The translations under genes were made by a program, and so were the position numbers. This document shows, one piece after another, positions 1 to 6,991 of a stretch of 9,251 nucleotides of DNA (position 1 is its first letter; the number at the start of each line of letters is the position of its first letter). The notes beneath the pieces are model-generated. The model had not been told where the DNA came from. It did no database searches and saw only the letters and a list, made by a program, of their open reading frames with translations. Where the stretch lies: NCBI GenBank assembly GCA_027016675.1, contig JALUSH010000190.1, positions 1-9,251 of the forward strand, read 5' to 3'. This DNA is from Thermodesulfovibrio sp. (GTDB taxonomy: Bacteria; Nitrospirota; Thermodesulfovibrionia; Thermodesulfovibrionales; JdFR-85).

Positions 1-1345
1 GGTTTTGAATCTGTAGGGCTATACTGTTTGATATTCCTCCTTCTGGAGCAGGGTTTGTGACTGTGAGTTGAAATGTCCCGGTCTGTGTAAGGAGTTCTTC
101 AGGTATTTTGACCTTTAATTGATGATTGTTGACAAAAATTGTTTCAAGGACAATGTTGTCAAGATATGCCCGTGAGGTCTTGATGAATCTGCTGCCCTCT
201 ATGATAATCTCCTGTGTGTTGCTTCCCCTGAGGAGTGTAGAGGGATTTATGGTTGTTATCTGGGGAACAGGGTTTGGTAGTTGTATGAGATAGAGGCTGT
301 CTGTCTTTCTGTCCACTATCCCGGCTATGTTTGTGTAGGGGTCTACTGCTACTGCCTCAGTATGTTTGTTGACCTCATATTCTCTCACCACAGTGCCTGT
401 GCTGATGTCTATCAGAAGGAGTGCTCCTCTTCCTCTACCGTTATGGTGTTGTCCTTTATGGCCTTTCTTACAGAGGATAAGGACACGGTTGTCCAGGGGA
501 TTGGTTGCTACATCAATTGGGTGCCTGCAGACAGGGATACTCCTGCCCTGATAGGTGAGTAGATCTATAACCGTTATGGTGCTGTCCTTTTTGTTTACAA
601 CCACAGCAGTGTCTGTCTCAGGGTTGATGTCAATTGCTACGGGTCTTCTGCCTGCAGGTATCTCACCTGTTACCTCGTATGTGTTCAGGTCAATGACTGA
701 GAGGAAATAGTATCTGTTATCCCTTTCCTTCTCATGTCTGTGATTATGCTTGTTTTTGTATTCTTTTTTCTCGTTTACAACAAGGGCGATATTGAGCTCT
801 GGCTCTATTGCTATATCCACCGGCCTTCTGCCCACAGCAATGGTGGTAAGCACCTCAAGATTCATAAGGTCTACAACCGATACTGTGTCATCCTTATGGT
901 TGGCCACAACTGCCTCATGGGTTAATGGGTTTATTGCTACAGCCTCTGGAGACCTCCCTGCAGGAAGGGTTGCTACTATCTGGAGAGCCTCAAGGTCTAT
1001 CACTGAAAGGGTGTCATCTTTCCGGTTGGTCACTACTGCCAGGTCTAACCCACTGTCTATTGCCACTGACCTCGGGGACCTTCCCACAGGAATCTCTGAT
1101 ATTACTGCCCCGGTTTCCAGGTCAACCACTGTGGCATACCCGTCTTTTGAGTGGTGACTGCCACGGCCCTTTTTCTCTGTCGGGATTACTGCTATGTCTG
1201 TTTCCGGTTCTATGGCTATATCTGAAGGCCTGCCATCAAGTGCAATGCCCGGTGTCTCTGTGTCTGTTATGGCAGGTTTATTAAAAAATAGAAAGCCTGA
1301 AAAAAGTATGACTGCTATAAGAATCCCCCTGTAAACAGCTCTCAT
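1..1345 (-). CDS. Exported seven-bladed YVTN beta-propeller protein with IPT/TIG-like domain (3' end outside window)
   Basis: Read on the minus strand from ATG 1345-1343, the frame stays open for 448 codons to the window edge. Residues 7-21 (GILIAVILFSGFLFF) form a hydrophobic signal peptide or anchor, so the protein is probably exported. Seven repeats follow, each opening with a G/C-R-x-P-like turn and V-A-I-x-P strand (near residues 38, 87, 130, 172, 231, 273 and 326). A strand such as AVVVNKKD and then an SVIDL-like strand come next. This is the YVTN/NHL-like propeller pattern, and seven blades fit a closed ring. From about residue 360 (PVPQITTINP ... GTFQLTVTNP) the sequence looks like an IPT/TIG immunoglobulin-like domain, cut at the edge. 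Blades 1, 4 and 6 carry long His/Lys/Arg-rich inserts at the same loop (residues 57-68, 192-212, 292-307). The exact role is unknown; such propellers usually bind proteins or ligands outside the cytoplasm. The fold call is firm. Confidence 0.88.
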   Translation of the reverse strand, partial: MRAVYRGILIAVILFSGFLFFNKPAITDTETPGIALDGRPSDIAIEPETDIAVIPTEKKGRGSHHSKDGYATVVDLETGAVISEIPVGRSPRSVAIDSGLDLAVVTNRKDDTLSVIDLEALQIVATLPAGRSPEAVAINPLTHEAVVANHKDDTVSVVDLMNLEVLTTIAVGRRPVDIAIEPELNIALVVNEKKEYKNKHNHRHEKERDNRYYFLSVIDLNTYEVTGEIPAGRRPVAIDINPETDTAVVVNKKDSTITVIDLLTYQGRSIPVCRHPIDVATNPLDNRVLILCKKGHKGQHHNGRGRGALLLIDISTGTVVREYEVNKHTEAVAVDPYTNIAGIVDRKTDSLYLIQLPNPVPQITTINPSTLLRGSNTQEIIIEGSRFIKTSRAYLDNIVLETIFVNNHQLKVKIPEELLTQTGTFQLTVTNPAPEGGISNSIALQIQN

Positions 1346-1352
1346 ATGTCTC

Positions 1353-1359
1353 CCTCCTT
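1353..1359 (-). promoter_or_regulatory. Ribosome binding site of the beta-propeller gene
   Basis: On the minus strand AAGGAGG lies 7 nt upstream of ATG 1345-1343. It is a near-perfect Shine-Dalgarno sequence at ideal spacing and fixes the start of the minus-strand gene. Confidence 0.85.
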
Positions 1360-1428
1360 AAAGATATTTCTTTCTATCTCACCCCTGAGGAAGATGAGCT
1401 TATCATATGTGTTCCGTGTGTGAATCCA

Positions 1429-1456
1429 GAGACCCTGAAACAAGTTCAGGGTGACA
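1429..1456 (+). repeat. Small dispersed palindromic repeat, copy R1
   Basis: ACCCTGAA (1432-1439) and TTCAGGGT (1445-1452) form a perfect 8-bp stem around the loop ACAAG, flanked by GAG on the left and GACA on the right. The same left and right halves recur exactly, inverted, at 9145-9195, which marks it as a member of a dispersed palindromic family. It lies in the divergent promoter region and could act as a transcriptional or topological site, but that is not shown. Confidence 0.75.
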
Positions 1457-1629
1457 TATGGAACACCCTGAATGAATAAAAAACTTAATCATAATGGCCT
1501 TACCCTTTCTTTGTTTTTGCCAGATTATACACAAAAGTTGTTGTTTTGTAAATCAGAATATTCCTACTTTTTGTAAGAATGTCCTGACAGGGGTGAAGTA
1601 TATTACTTTGTATCGTACCCCACATCTGG

Positions 1630-1690
1630 CCAGGATAAAACACTACCAGGGCAGGATACCTCATAAAAATAATGCAATCCACAGGATTAC
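1630..1690 (+). repeat. Degenerate ~60-bp repeat, copy C1
   Basis: This stretch matches the reverse complement of 9000-9059. The first 13 bases (CCAGGATAAAACA) and last 16 bases (CAATCCACAGGATTAC) are identical, and about 50 of 62 aligned columns match overall. Weaker similarity may continue to about 1743. The conserved stretch does not keep a common reading frame between copies, so I treat it as a non-coding repeat or a decayed mobile-element fragment. The family is not recognised. Confidence 0.6.
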
Positions 1691-1762
1691 ACTTTCTCTA
1701 CCAACCTGTGTTCAATGGCAGGGTGAAATTCAGGAGAGATATCAATTGGAAAGGGGGCCCCA

Positions 1763-1781
1763 GAAAAATCCTTGATTTTTC
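1763..1781. other. AT-rich hairpin
   Basis: GAAAAATC and GATTTTTC form a perfect 8-bp stem around a CTT loop. It lacks the GC-rich stem and trailing U-run of a standard intrinsic terminator, so any role in separating the divergent genes is a guess. Confidence 0.35.
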
Positions 1782-1934
1782 CAGGCAGAGAAGTAGTGAA
1801 GAAGACATGTAGCAATACTCAAATGCATACAGGGTGAACTCCTTGACCACCTGAGCCCTGTTTATTTGGGTCCCAATATAGCGATGATATGGTATATTAG
1901 ATATTAAAAATATGAAAAACAGGTTTTCAAGAAA

Positions 1935-3932
1935 TTGAGAAAGATAAAAATTAGACCAACACCTGCTGTCCCATCTATTGACTATGAAAGAGACCTCAAT
2001 GAAGAACAGCGCTCCGTTGTGCTTCATCCAGGTGGTCCCATGCTTGTTATAGCAGGTGCTGGTAGTGGCAAAACAAGAACCGTCACATACAGGGTGGCAA
2101 GGCTTATAGAGACAGGAACTCCTCCATCTGCAATCATGCTCCTGACCTTTACAAACAGGGCAGCCAGAGAAATGATGCAGCGCGTTGAGGTGCTTACAGG
2201 AGGGCATCTTGCGGGTCTCTGGGGTGGAACCTTTCATCATATAGGCAATATCATACTCAGAAGACATGCAGGCCTGCTTGGTTATAAAGAGGATTTCACC
2301 ATCCTTGACAGAGAGGACCAGAAGGAACTCCTTGAAGATTCTCTGTCTGAACTGAAGATCGAGGAGACATCAGCCCCAAAGGGAGCAGTGCTGGCAGAAC
2401 TGCTGAGTTACCACAAGAATACCCTTACACCTCTTGATGACCTCTTCCATGGTAGATACTTCCATATTATTGATTTTGCCGGTGAGATTGAAAAGGCACT
2501 ATCTATTTATGAATCCAGAAAGAAGAGATTGAATCTCATGGATTTTGATGACCTGCTGATTCAGACCCTGATCCTGCTAAGGGAACATCAGGAACTGAGA
2601 GAGTTTTATGCATCAAGGTTCCTTCATGTGCTTGTTGACGAGTATCAGGATACAAATATCCTTCAGGCCGAGTTTGTTGATCTTATTGGTTATATACACC
2701 GTAATGTGATGGTGGTGGGTGACGATGCACAATCCATTTACTCCTTCAGGGGAGCCAGGATCGATAATATCCTAACCTTTCCACAGAGATATCTTGATGC
2801 AAGGATATTCAAATTAACGACCAACTACAGGAGCACCCCTGAGATACTGACCCTTTCCAACAGATCAATAGAGCATAACAGGGCACAATTTCATAAAGAA
2901 CTAAAGGCAATACTCCCATCAGGGCAGAAACCTCTGGTGGTTAAACTTTCAGATACCTTTGAACAATGCCGATTTGTTGCCTCCATGATTACAGACCTCA
3001 CTGCACAGGGTATGCCAAGAAGTGAGATTGCAGTTCTATATAGATCTCATTATCAGTCCATGGAGATACAGCTTGAACTTCAACACAGGGGTATTCCCTT
3101 TGAAGTCAGATCAGGATTGAGGTTTTTTGAGCAGGCCCATATCAAGGATGTGATGGCCTTTCTCCGTATCCTCTATAACCCATATGATGAGCTGAGCTGG
3201 AAGAGGATACTCAAGATGATACCGAAGATAGGAGGTGTAACAGCTAACAGGATATGGGAGTTTATCTCCATAACGGAAAATCCCCTTACTGCAATTGGAG
3301 AGGCAGAGAAGCTGCTTAACAGGTCTGCCTCGGAAGGCTTCAGGATTTTCAGTGCCCAGATTGAAGGACTGCTTGATACTGATTATAAGAACAATCCTGC
3401 TGAGGCAATACTCTATCTGCTTGAACATGGCTATGAAGATTACCTTTATAATACCTACCCCAATGGTGAAAGCAGATATGAGGACCTGCTGCAACTGGTC
3501 AAGTATGCAGAAGCCTATGCACAGGGCAGAGCAGAGCTGTTAGTGCCTGATGAAGGTATGCTAAATCTTCCCTACACACCCCTTGAGAGACTTTTAAGTG
3601 ACCTTACGCTGGAGAGGGTTTCTGGCGATGAGGATATAGAGGCAGGTGGAGTGGTGTTGTCCACAATACATCAGGCAAAGGGGCTTGAGTGGAACACTGT
3701 TTTCATTATAGGACTGAATGACGGCCGTTTTCCCTCGCGCAAGTCTCTCGCTCATGAGGGTATTGAGGAAGAAAGGAGATTGTTCTATGTGGCCTGCACA
3801 AGGGCAAAGAAACTCCTCATACTGTGCTATACTTTAACTGATAATGGCTATTCAATGCTTGAACCATCACGATTCCTTACAGAGTTGCCTGAGGATGTAT
3901 ATGAAGAGGTGGAGATAGAGTATGGGATTTAG
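1935..3932 (+). CDS. uvrD: UvrD/PcrA-type superfamily 1 DNA helicase
   Basis: This is a 665-residue cytoplasmic ATP-dependent 3'-5' DNA helicase of the UvrD/Rep/PcrA family, with expected roles in repair and in clearing replication obstacles. Motifs appear in order: Q motif LNEEQRSVV (21-29), Walker A GAGSGKT (41-47), motif Ia LLTFTNRAAREM (69-80), Walker B/motif II VLVDEYQDTN (232-241), motif III VGDDAQSIYSFRGA (261-274) and motif IV TTNYRS (295-300). Near the C terminus come motif V with STIHQAKGLEW and motif VI with EERRLFYVACTRAKK. It is somewhat shorter than E. coli UvrD (720 residues) but complete across the motifs. The start is TTG 1935: an in-frame stop lies at 1905-1907 and no ATG or GTG occurs in frame before the Q motif. 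No clear Shine-Dalgarno precedes it. The stop overlaps the next gene by 11 nt. The family is certain; choosing UvrD over PcrA or Rep is by convention. Confidence 0.93.
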   Translation: MRKIKIRPTPAVPSIDYERDLNEEQRSVVLHPGGPMLVIAGAGSGKTRTVTYRVARLIETGTPPSAIMLLTFTNRAAREMMQRVEVLTGGHLAGLWGGTFHHIGNIILRRHAGLLGYKEDFTILDREDQKELLEDSLSELKIEETSAPKGAVLAELLSYHKNTLTPLDDLFHGRYFHIIDFAGEIEKALSIYESRKKRLNLMDFDDLLIQTLILLREHQELREFYASRFLHVLVDEYQDTNILQAEFVDLIGYIHRNVMVVGDDAQSIYSFRGARIDNILTFPQRYLDARIFKLTTNYRSTPEILTLSNRSIEHNRAQFHKELKAILPSGQKPLVVKLSDTFEQCRFVASMITDLTAQGMPRSEIAVLYRSHYQSMEIQLELQHRGIPFEVRSGLRFFEQAHIKDVMAFLRILYNPYDELSWKRILKMIPKIGGVTANRIWEFISITENPLTAIGEAEKLLNRSASEGFRIFSAQIEGLLDTDYKNNPAEAILYLLEHGYEDYLYNTYPNGESRYEDLLQLVKYAEAYAQGRAELLVPDEGMLNLPYTPLERLLSDLTLERVSGDEDIEAGGVVLSTIHQAKGLEWNTVFIIGLNDGRFPSRKSLAHEGIEEERRLFYVACTRAKKLLILCYTLTDNGYSMLEPSRFLTELPEDVYEEVEIEYGI

Positions 3933-4854
3933 TGAGGCACTGATTGGAGGATTGCGCCTTCTCAATAGAAACTGGCAGCTTGTTCTGATACATCTTGTGA
4001 TGGTGGTTGTAAACTGTATCTCTTTTGTGTTTATCGTTATACTACCATTGTTTGTGCTCGCCCTTGCTCTGGGGTTAGGACCATCCATATTACAGCAGAT
4101 ACACAGTCCACAGGATATCTTCAGTCTGGCGCCTGGAATAATCCTGTCATCTGCAGCGCTTTTTCTTATCTATATCACCTTTGTTACACTTCTTGCCCTT
4201 TATGTATTTTGCGGTAGTGCCGGGGTTCTGTCGAAATCGGCTATTGATATAGAAAATAGATTTTCTTTAAAGGAGTTTTTTTCTGAGGGAAAGAGGCTCT
4301 TTTTCCCCTTTCTCTCCTATTCTGCCCTCATTGGCCTGATTGCCATATTAGTGGTTTTCATATTTGCCCTTCTGCTGTTTCTCTTACCGGTCACATCATT
4401 AGCACTGAAGGGTATGGGGAATCTCACATCCTCAGTATTCTCCTCTTTGCTGGCCATTGTTTTGTTTTTTTGCTTTATGATAGTACTTTTAGGCATTATG
4501 TCCATAACACTCTATGGCATGGCAAGAATAATCTTCAGAGGCCGTGGTGCCTTTGCCACCCTGAAGGATGTAGTGAACTATCTCCTGAAAACCCCGCAGG
4601 CCTTTGCAGTGTTTGTAATTGCCTCATTGATTTATCTTATCGTTAATCTTCTTGTATTCCTCATCGGGATGCCTTTACATATTACACCAGGTGTGGGTTC
4701 ACTACTGTCCATGCCTTTTCAGATCCTTTATTATGCCTTCCAGAGTTATTCAGGGCTCTGGATTTTATCTGTGATTCTGTTGTACTATTACAAAACAGAG
4801 ATAGAACAACCAGAAGTACTTGATACTGAAGGCACTGTAATCAATGAAGAGTGA
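3922..4854 (+). CDS. Six-segment integral membrane protein of unknown function
   Basis: The 310-residue product has about six hydrophobic spans: roughly residues 18-50, 70-98, 125-158, 166-202, 224-250 and 262-290. Polar loops separate them, and the acidic tail (EQPEVLDTEGTVINEE) is probably cytoplasmic. There is no signal peptide and no catalytic motif I can recognise. It resembles the generic bacterial multi-pass hypothetical proteins sometimes labelled DUF or 'glycerophosphodiesterase membrane domain', but I cannot assign a family. The start ATG 3922 is preceded by the purine-rich GAGGTGGAG about 8 nt upstream. It overlaps uvrD by 11 nt and the ABC permease by 11 nt, so it is probably translated with them. 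It sits where a partner permease of DppC would normally be, yet shows no DppB-like signature. The gene is sure; the function is unknown. Confidence 0.85.
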   Translation: MGFSEALIGGLRLLNRNWQLVLIHLVMVVVNCISFVFIVILPLFVLALALGLGPSILQQIHSPQDIFSLAPGIILSSAALFLIYITFVTLLALYVFCGSAGVLSKSAIDIENRFSLKEFFSEGKRLFFPFLSYSALIGLIAILVVFIFALLLFLLPVTSLALKGMGNLTSSVFSSLLAIVLFFCFMIVLLGIMSITLYGMARIIFRGRGAFATLKDVVNYLLKTPQAFAVFVIASLIYLIVNLLVFLIGMPLHITPGVGSLLSMPFQILYYAFQSYSGLWILSVILLYYYKTEIEQPEVLDTEGTVINEE

Positions 4855-5683
4855 TTTCTGGGAGCGATTTTCCAAGAACAGACTTGCAGTAGCAGGAAGT
4901 ATTTTTGTGGGGATGCTGTTCCTTGTAGCCATCCTTGCCCCGTACATTGCTCCCTATGAATATGATTACATTGACAGACATCATATCCTTGAACCTCCCA
5001 GCAGGGAACATCTCCTGGGTACGGATGATCTTGGAAGGGATGTCTTCAGCAGGGTTCTATATGGTGCCAGGGTATCCCTTGCAGTAGGATTTGTTGCTGT
5101 TGGACTGTCCACTATAATAGGCATTATCCTGGGCTCTATTGCTGGTTATTATGGTGGGTTCATTGACAGGATTATAATGCGCTTTGTTGATGTGATGCTT
5201 TCCATCCCCACCTTTTTTCTTATACTCACAGTGATTGCCTTTGTCGGTCCCAGCATATGGAACATAATGATTATCATTGGGCTTACATCCTGGATGGGTG
5301 TGGCCAGGCTTGTAAGGGCAGAGTTTCTGAGTCTGAAAAACAGGGAGTATGTACTGGCAGCACGGGCTATAGGTGCTTCTGATATGAGGATAATCTTCAG
5401 GCATATGTTACCCAACAGCCTTGCACCTGTAATAGTGAACGCTGTTCTGGGAGTGGCCTCGGCAGTGCTTGTTGAGTCATCATTGAGTTTTCTTGGGCTT
5501 GGGGTGCAGCCGCCCAATCCAAGCTGGGGCAACATACTGACCCTTGGCAAGGCAAACATTGAGATTGCCTGGTGGCTGTCTGTGTTTCCAGGGCTGTGTA
5601 TTCTTATCACAGTGTTATCATACAATCTCCTTGGTGAAGGACTGCGGGATGCCCTTGATCCAAGGCTGAAGGAGAGAAGATGA
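4844..5683 (+). CDS. ABC transporter permease, DppC/OppC/NikC family
   Basis: This 279-residue inner-membrane permease belongs to the peptide/nickel ABC importer class. The N terminus (FSKNRLAVAGSIFVGMLFLVAILAPYIAPY) is the OppC-type leading segment with the first membrane span. LGTDDLGRDVFSRVLYGARVSL (residues 58-79) is the hallmark of this family. Further membrane spans follow, and the EAA loop that contacts the ATPase is EYVLAARAIGASDMRIIFRHMLPN. Family signatures SSLSFLGLGVQPPNPSWG and LLGEGLRDALDPRLK lie near the C terminus. Length is normal, so it looks intact. DppC normally pairs with DppB, two ATPases and a binding protein, and none of these is in this window. Substrate cannot be told from sequence; dipeptides, oligopeptides and nickel are all possible. 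It overlaps its upstream neighbour by 11 nt and the phosphatase gene by 4 nt (ATGA). Confidence 0.93.
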   Translation: MKSDFWERFSKNRLAVAGSIFVGMLFLVAILAPYIAPYEYDYIDRHHILEPPSREHLLGTDDLGRDVFSRVLYGARVSLAVGFVAVGLSTIIGIILGSIAGYYGGFIDRIIMRFVDVMLSIPTFFLILTVIAFVGPSIWNIMIIIGLTSWMGVARLVRAEFLSLKNREYVLAARAIGASDMRIIFRHMLPNSLAPVIVNAVLGVASAVLVESSLSFLGLGVQPPNPSWGNILTLGKANIEIAWWLSVFPGLCILITVLSYNLLGEGLRDALDPRLKERR

Positions 5684-6360
5684 GAGATATATTATTATTG
5701 TTTGATATTGATGGCACCCTTATTGATTCAGGTGAGGCTGGTACCAGGGCACTAAATAGGGCCTTTGAAAAACTCTTTGGCATCCAGGATGCTTTCAAAC
5801 CCATATCTATGGCTGGAAAAACAGACACACAGATTATCAAGGAGGCCCTTGTTTTTCACGGAATTGACAACGGAATGCATATGATAAACAGCATGATATC
5901 CACCTATATAGAGCTTTTAAAGATGGAGATTAACAATCCCAGAAAAACCCTCAAGCCAGGTGTGTCAGACATACTTGAATTTTTTGATTCAAGGAACATC
6001 CCCATGGGGCTTCTAACAGGCAACATTGAAGCAGGTGCACGGATCAAGCTGTCTCCTTTTGGTATAAACCGGTATTTCCCGACAGGTGCCTTTGGGAGTG
6101 ACCATGAAGACAGGGACATGCTTCTTCCCATAGCTATCAGTCGATTCTCTCGTTTTGGTATTGACCTCACACCAGACAGATGCATTATAATTGGCGATAC
6201 TCCAAGGGATGTGAGATGTGCAAAGATTCATGGTGCAAGGGCAGTTGCAGTATGTACAGGACCATACAGTGCTGATGTGCTTGAAAGCTCAGGAGCGGAT
6301 CTTGTAATAGAAAACCTTAATCATAAAGATAGGCTTATCAGCTTTTTAAAAGAACTATGA
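5680..6360 (+). CDS. HAD-superfamily phosphatase, Gph/phosphoglycolate phosphatase-like
   Basis: This 226-residue soluble haloacid dehalogenase-type hydrolase is expected to remove phosphate from a small metabolite with Mg2+. Motif I is FDIDGTL, with nucleophile D9 and acid/base D11. Motif II is LLTGN (T113), the motif III lysine is probably K123, and motif IV is IIGDTPRDV (D173, D177). Residues about 17-95 form a helical C1-type cap. The length and motif IV GDTPRD match the Gph-like group, which includes phosphoglycolate phosphatase, but substrate in this group cannot be read from sequence; pyrophosphatase or nucleotidase activity is possible. ATG 5680 overlaps the permease stop in an ATGA junction, indicating translational coupling. 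The gene closes the tight cluster and is followed by a hairpin and structured element A. Confidence 0.88.
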   Translation: MRDILLLFDIDGTLIDSGEAGTRALNRAFEKLFGIQDAFKPISMAGKTDTQIIKEALVFHGIDNGMHMINSMISTYIELLKMEINNPRKTLKPGVSDILEFFDSRNIPMGLLTGNIEAGARIKLSPFGINRYFPTGAFGSDHEDRDMLLPIAISRFSRFGIDLTPDRCIIIGDTPRDVRCAKIHGARAVAVCTGPYSADVLESSGADLVIENLNHKDRLISFLKEL

Positions 6361-6369
6361 CAGACTTAA

Positions 6370-6391
6370 AGACTGACTTATCTGTCAGTCT
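6370..6391. other. Hairpin immediately downstream of the phosphatase gene
   Basis: AGACTGAC (6370-6377) and GTCAGTCT (6384-6391) form a perfect 8-bp stem with a TTATCT loop, starting 10 nt after the stop codon. No U-run follows, so it is not a standard intrinsic terminator. It may protect the 3' end of the mRNA or simply sit beside element A; element B has no such neighbour. Confidence 0.45.
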
Positions 6392-6394
6392 AAA

Positions 6395-6535
6395 GGACAG
6401 GTGGATATTGGCTTTACCGCTCATTCGCGGCAGACCTCCTGTCTGCCTCCGAGGCAGGCAATCACTTCACCATACAGGTGAAATTGAAATCTGTAGATTG
6501 CCTGAAAACCGCTCAAAGCCAATATCCACCTGTCC
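6395..6535 (+). repeat. Structured intergenic element, copy A
   Basis: A perfect 21-bp inverted repeat (6395-6415 with 6515-6535) closes a 99-nt interior. Inside are a 13-nt linker with TCATTC (6421-6426), a 7-bp hairpin GGCAGAC/GTCTGCC (6429-6435 and 6441-6447) with loop CTCCT, and the linker TCCGAGG (6448-6454). Next comes a 9-bp stem CAGGCAATC/GATTGCCTG (6455-6463 and 6496-6504) enclosing the hairpin TTCACC/GGTGAA (6466-6471 and 6477-6482), then the linker AAAACCGCTC (6505-6514). Element B at 8214-8347 has the same plan with different stem sequences. The strand is given as that of the flanking genes; which strand is active is unknown. It could be a structured RNA, a mobile hairpin repeat or a protein-binding DNA site. 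No matching known family is recognised. Confidence 0.85.
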
Positions 6536-6598
6536 ACTGGATGTTTTGATATTATTCAATCATCAATTCAGTAATAGACCGGTTTCATAGTTTCAGTA

Positions 6599-6991
6599 AT
6601 GGAAAGACTTGAGCTGCTGATAAGAGAGGCTAAAAAGGCAATGAAGAGGGCAATAGCACCCTATTCAAACTTCAGGGTAGGTGTGTCTGTACTTACACGG
6701 AACAGGATATATACAGGCTGTAATATTGAAAACCCCTCTCTGATGTTGAGTGAGTGTGCTGAAAGGGTTGCCTTGCTGAAGGCCCTGTCCGAGGGTGAAA
6801 GACAGATAAGGTCCATACTAATCATGTCCTCTGATGGCGATTACTGCTATCCCTGTGGCTCCTGCAGGCAGCTCATTTATGAGTTCGCACCAGATGCGGA
6901 AATCTATATAGCCTCCAGCAAGGGCATAAAAAAATACAATATTAATGAATTACTGCCATATGGTTTCAGGAGAGAGGAAGATGAAGATTAA
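6599..6991 (+). CDS. cdd: Cytidine deaminase
   Basis: This 130-residue enzyme of pyrimidine salvage hydrolyses cytidine and deoxycytidine to uridine and deoxyuridine plus ammonia. The length is typical of the small homotetrameric class. Zinc ligands are C53 of ECAERVAL and C86 and C89 of PCGSCRQ, with catalytic E55 beside the first. PYSNFRVGV (21-29) and GCNIENPS (40-47, including N42 and E44 for the ribose) are the other family signatures. ATG 6599 gives the standard N terminus, but I see no Shine-Dalgarno in TCATAGTTTCAGTA just before it. The 63-nt gap from element A may hold a weak promoter (TTGATA at 6546). It overlaps argJ by 11 nt, so the two are probably co-translated although their pathways differ. 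Confidence 0.95.
   Translation: MERLELLIREAKKAMKRAIAPYSNFRVGVSVLTRNRIYTGCNIENPSLMLSECAERVALLKALSEGERQIRSILIMSSDGDYCYPCGSCRQLIYEFAPDAEIYIASSKGIKKYNINELLPYGFRREEDED

Larger units (their letters stand above)
1346..1934. other. Divergent intergenic region
   Basis: This 589-bp gap separates the minus-strand propeller gene from the plus-strand helicase gene, so promoters for both should lie here. I cannot place a convincing -35/-10 pair for either. It contains a palindromic repeat (1429-1456), a half-site of the same repeat (ACACCCTGAATG, 1464-1475), one copy of a degenerate 61-bp repeat (1630-1690) and a short AT-rich hairpin (1763-1781). The short open frames across it show no recognisable protein family. 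Confidence 0.7.

Noticed and set aside
281..1284. Plus-strand frames at 281-562, 734-925, 750-1157 and 925-1284
   Set aside because: All are shadows of the minus-strand propeller gene, whose repeat pattern, signal peptide and ribosome binding site are clear.
1494..1775. 93-codon plus-strand frame, with a minus-strand frame at 1500-1682, in the divergent intergenic region
   Set aside because: Neither resembles a known family, and repeat C2, which shares part of this sequence, breaks the frame.
1843..1882. Possible uvrD promoter with -35 TTGACC at 1843
   Set aside because: No acceptable -10 hexamer occurs at 16-18 nt spacing; the AT-rich matches downstream are too far away.
6357..6590. 77-codon frame overlapping the phosphatase stop by 4 nt
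   Set aside because: It runs through structured element A, has no recognisable domain, and its reading phase relative to the element differs from the comparable frame in element B, so the conserved signal is structural rather than coding.
6945..6980. Upstream in-frame start for argJ at 6945 or 6960
   Set aside because: The extra residues are unconserved and encoded inside cdd; the ribosome binding site just before 6981 supports the shorter protein.
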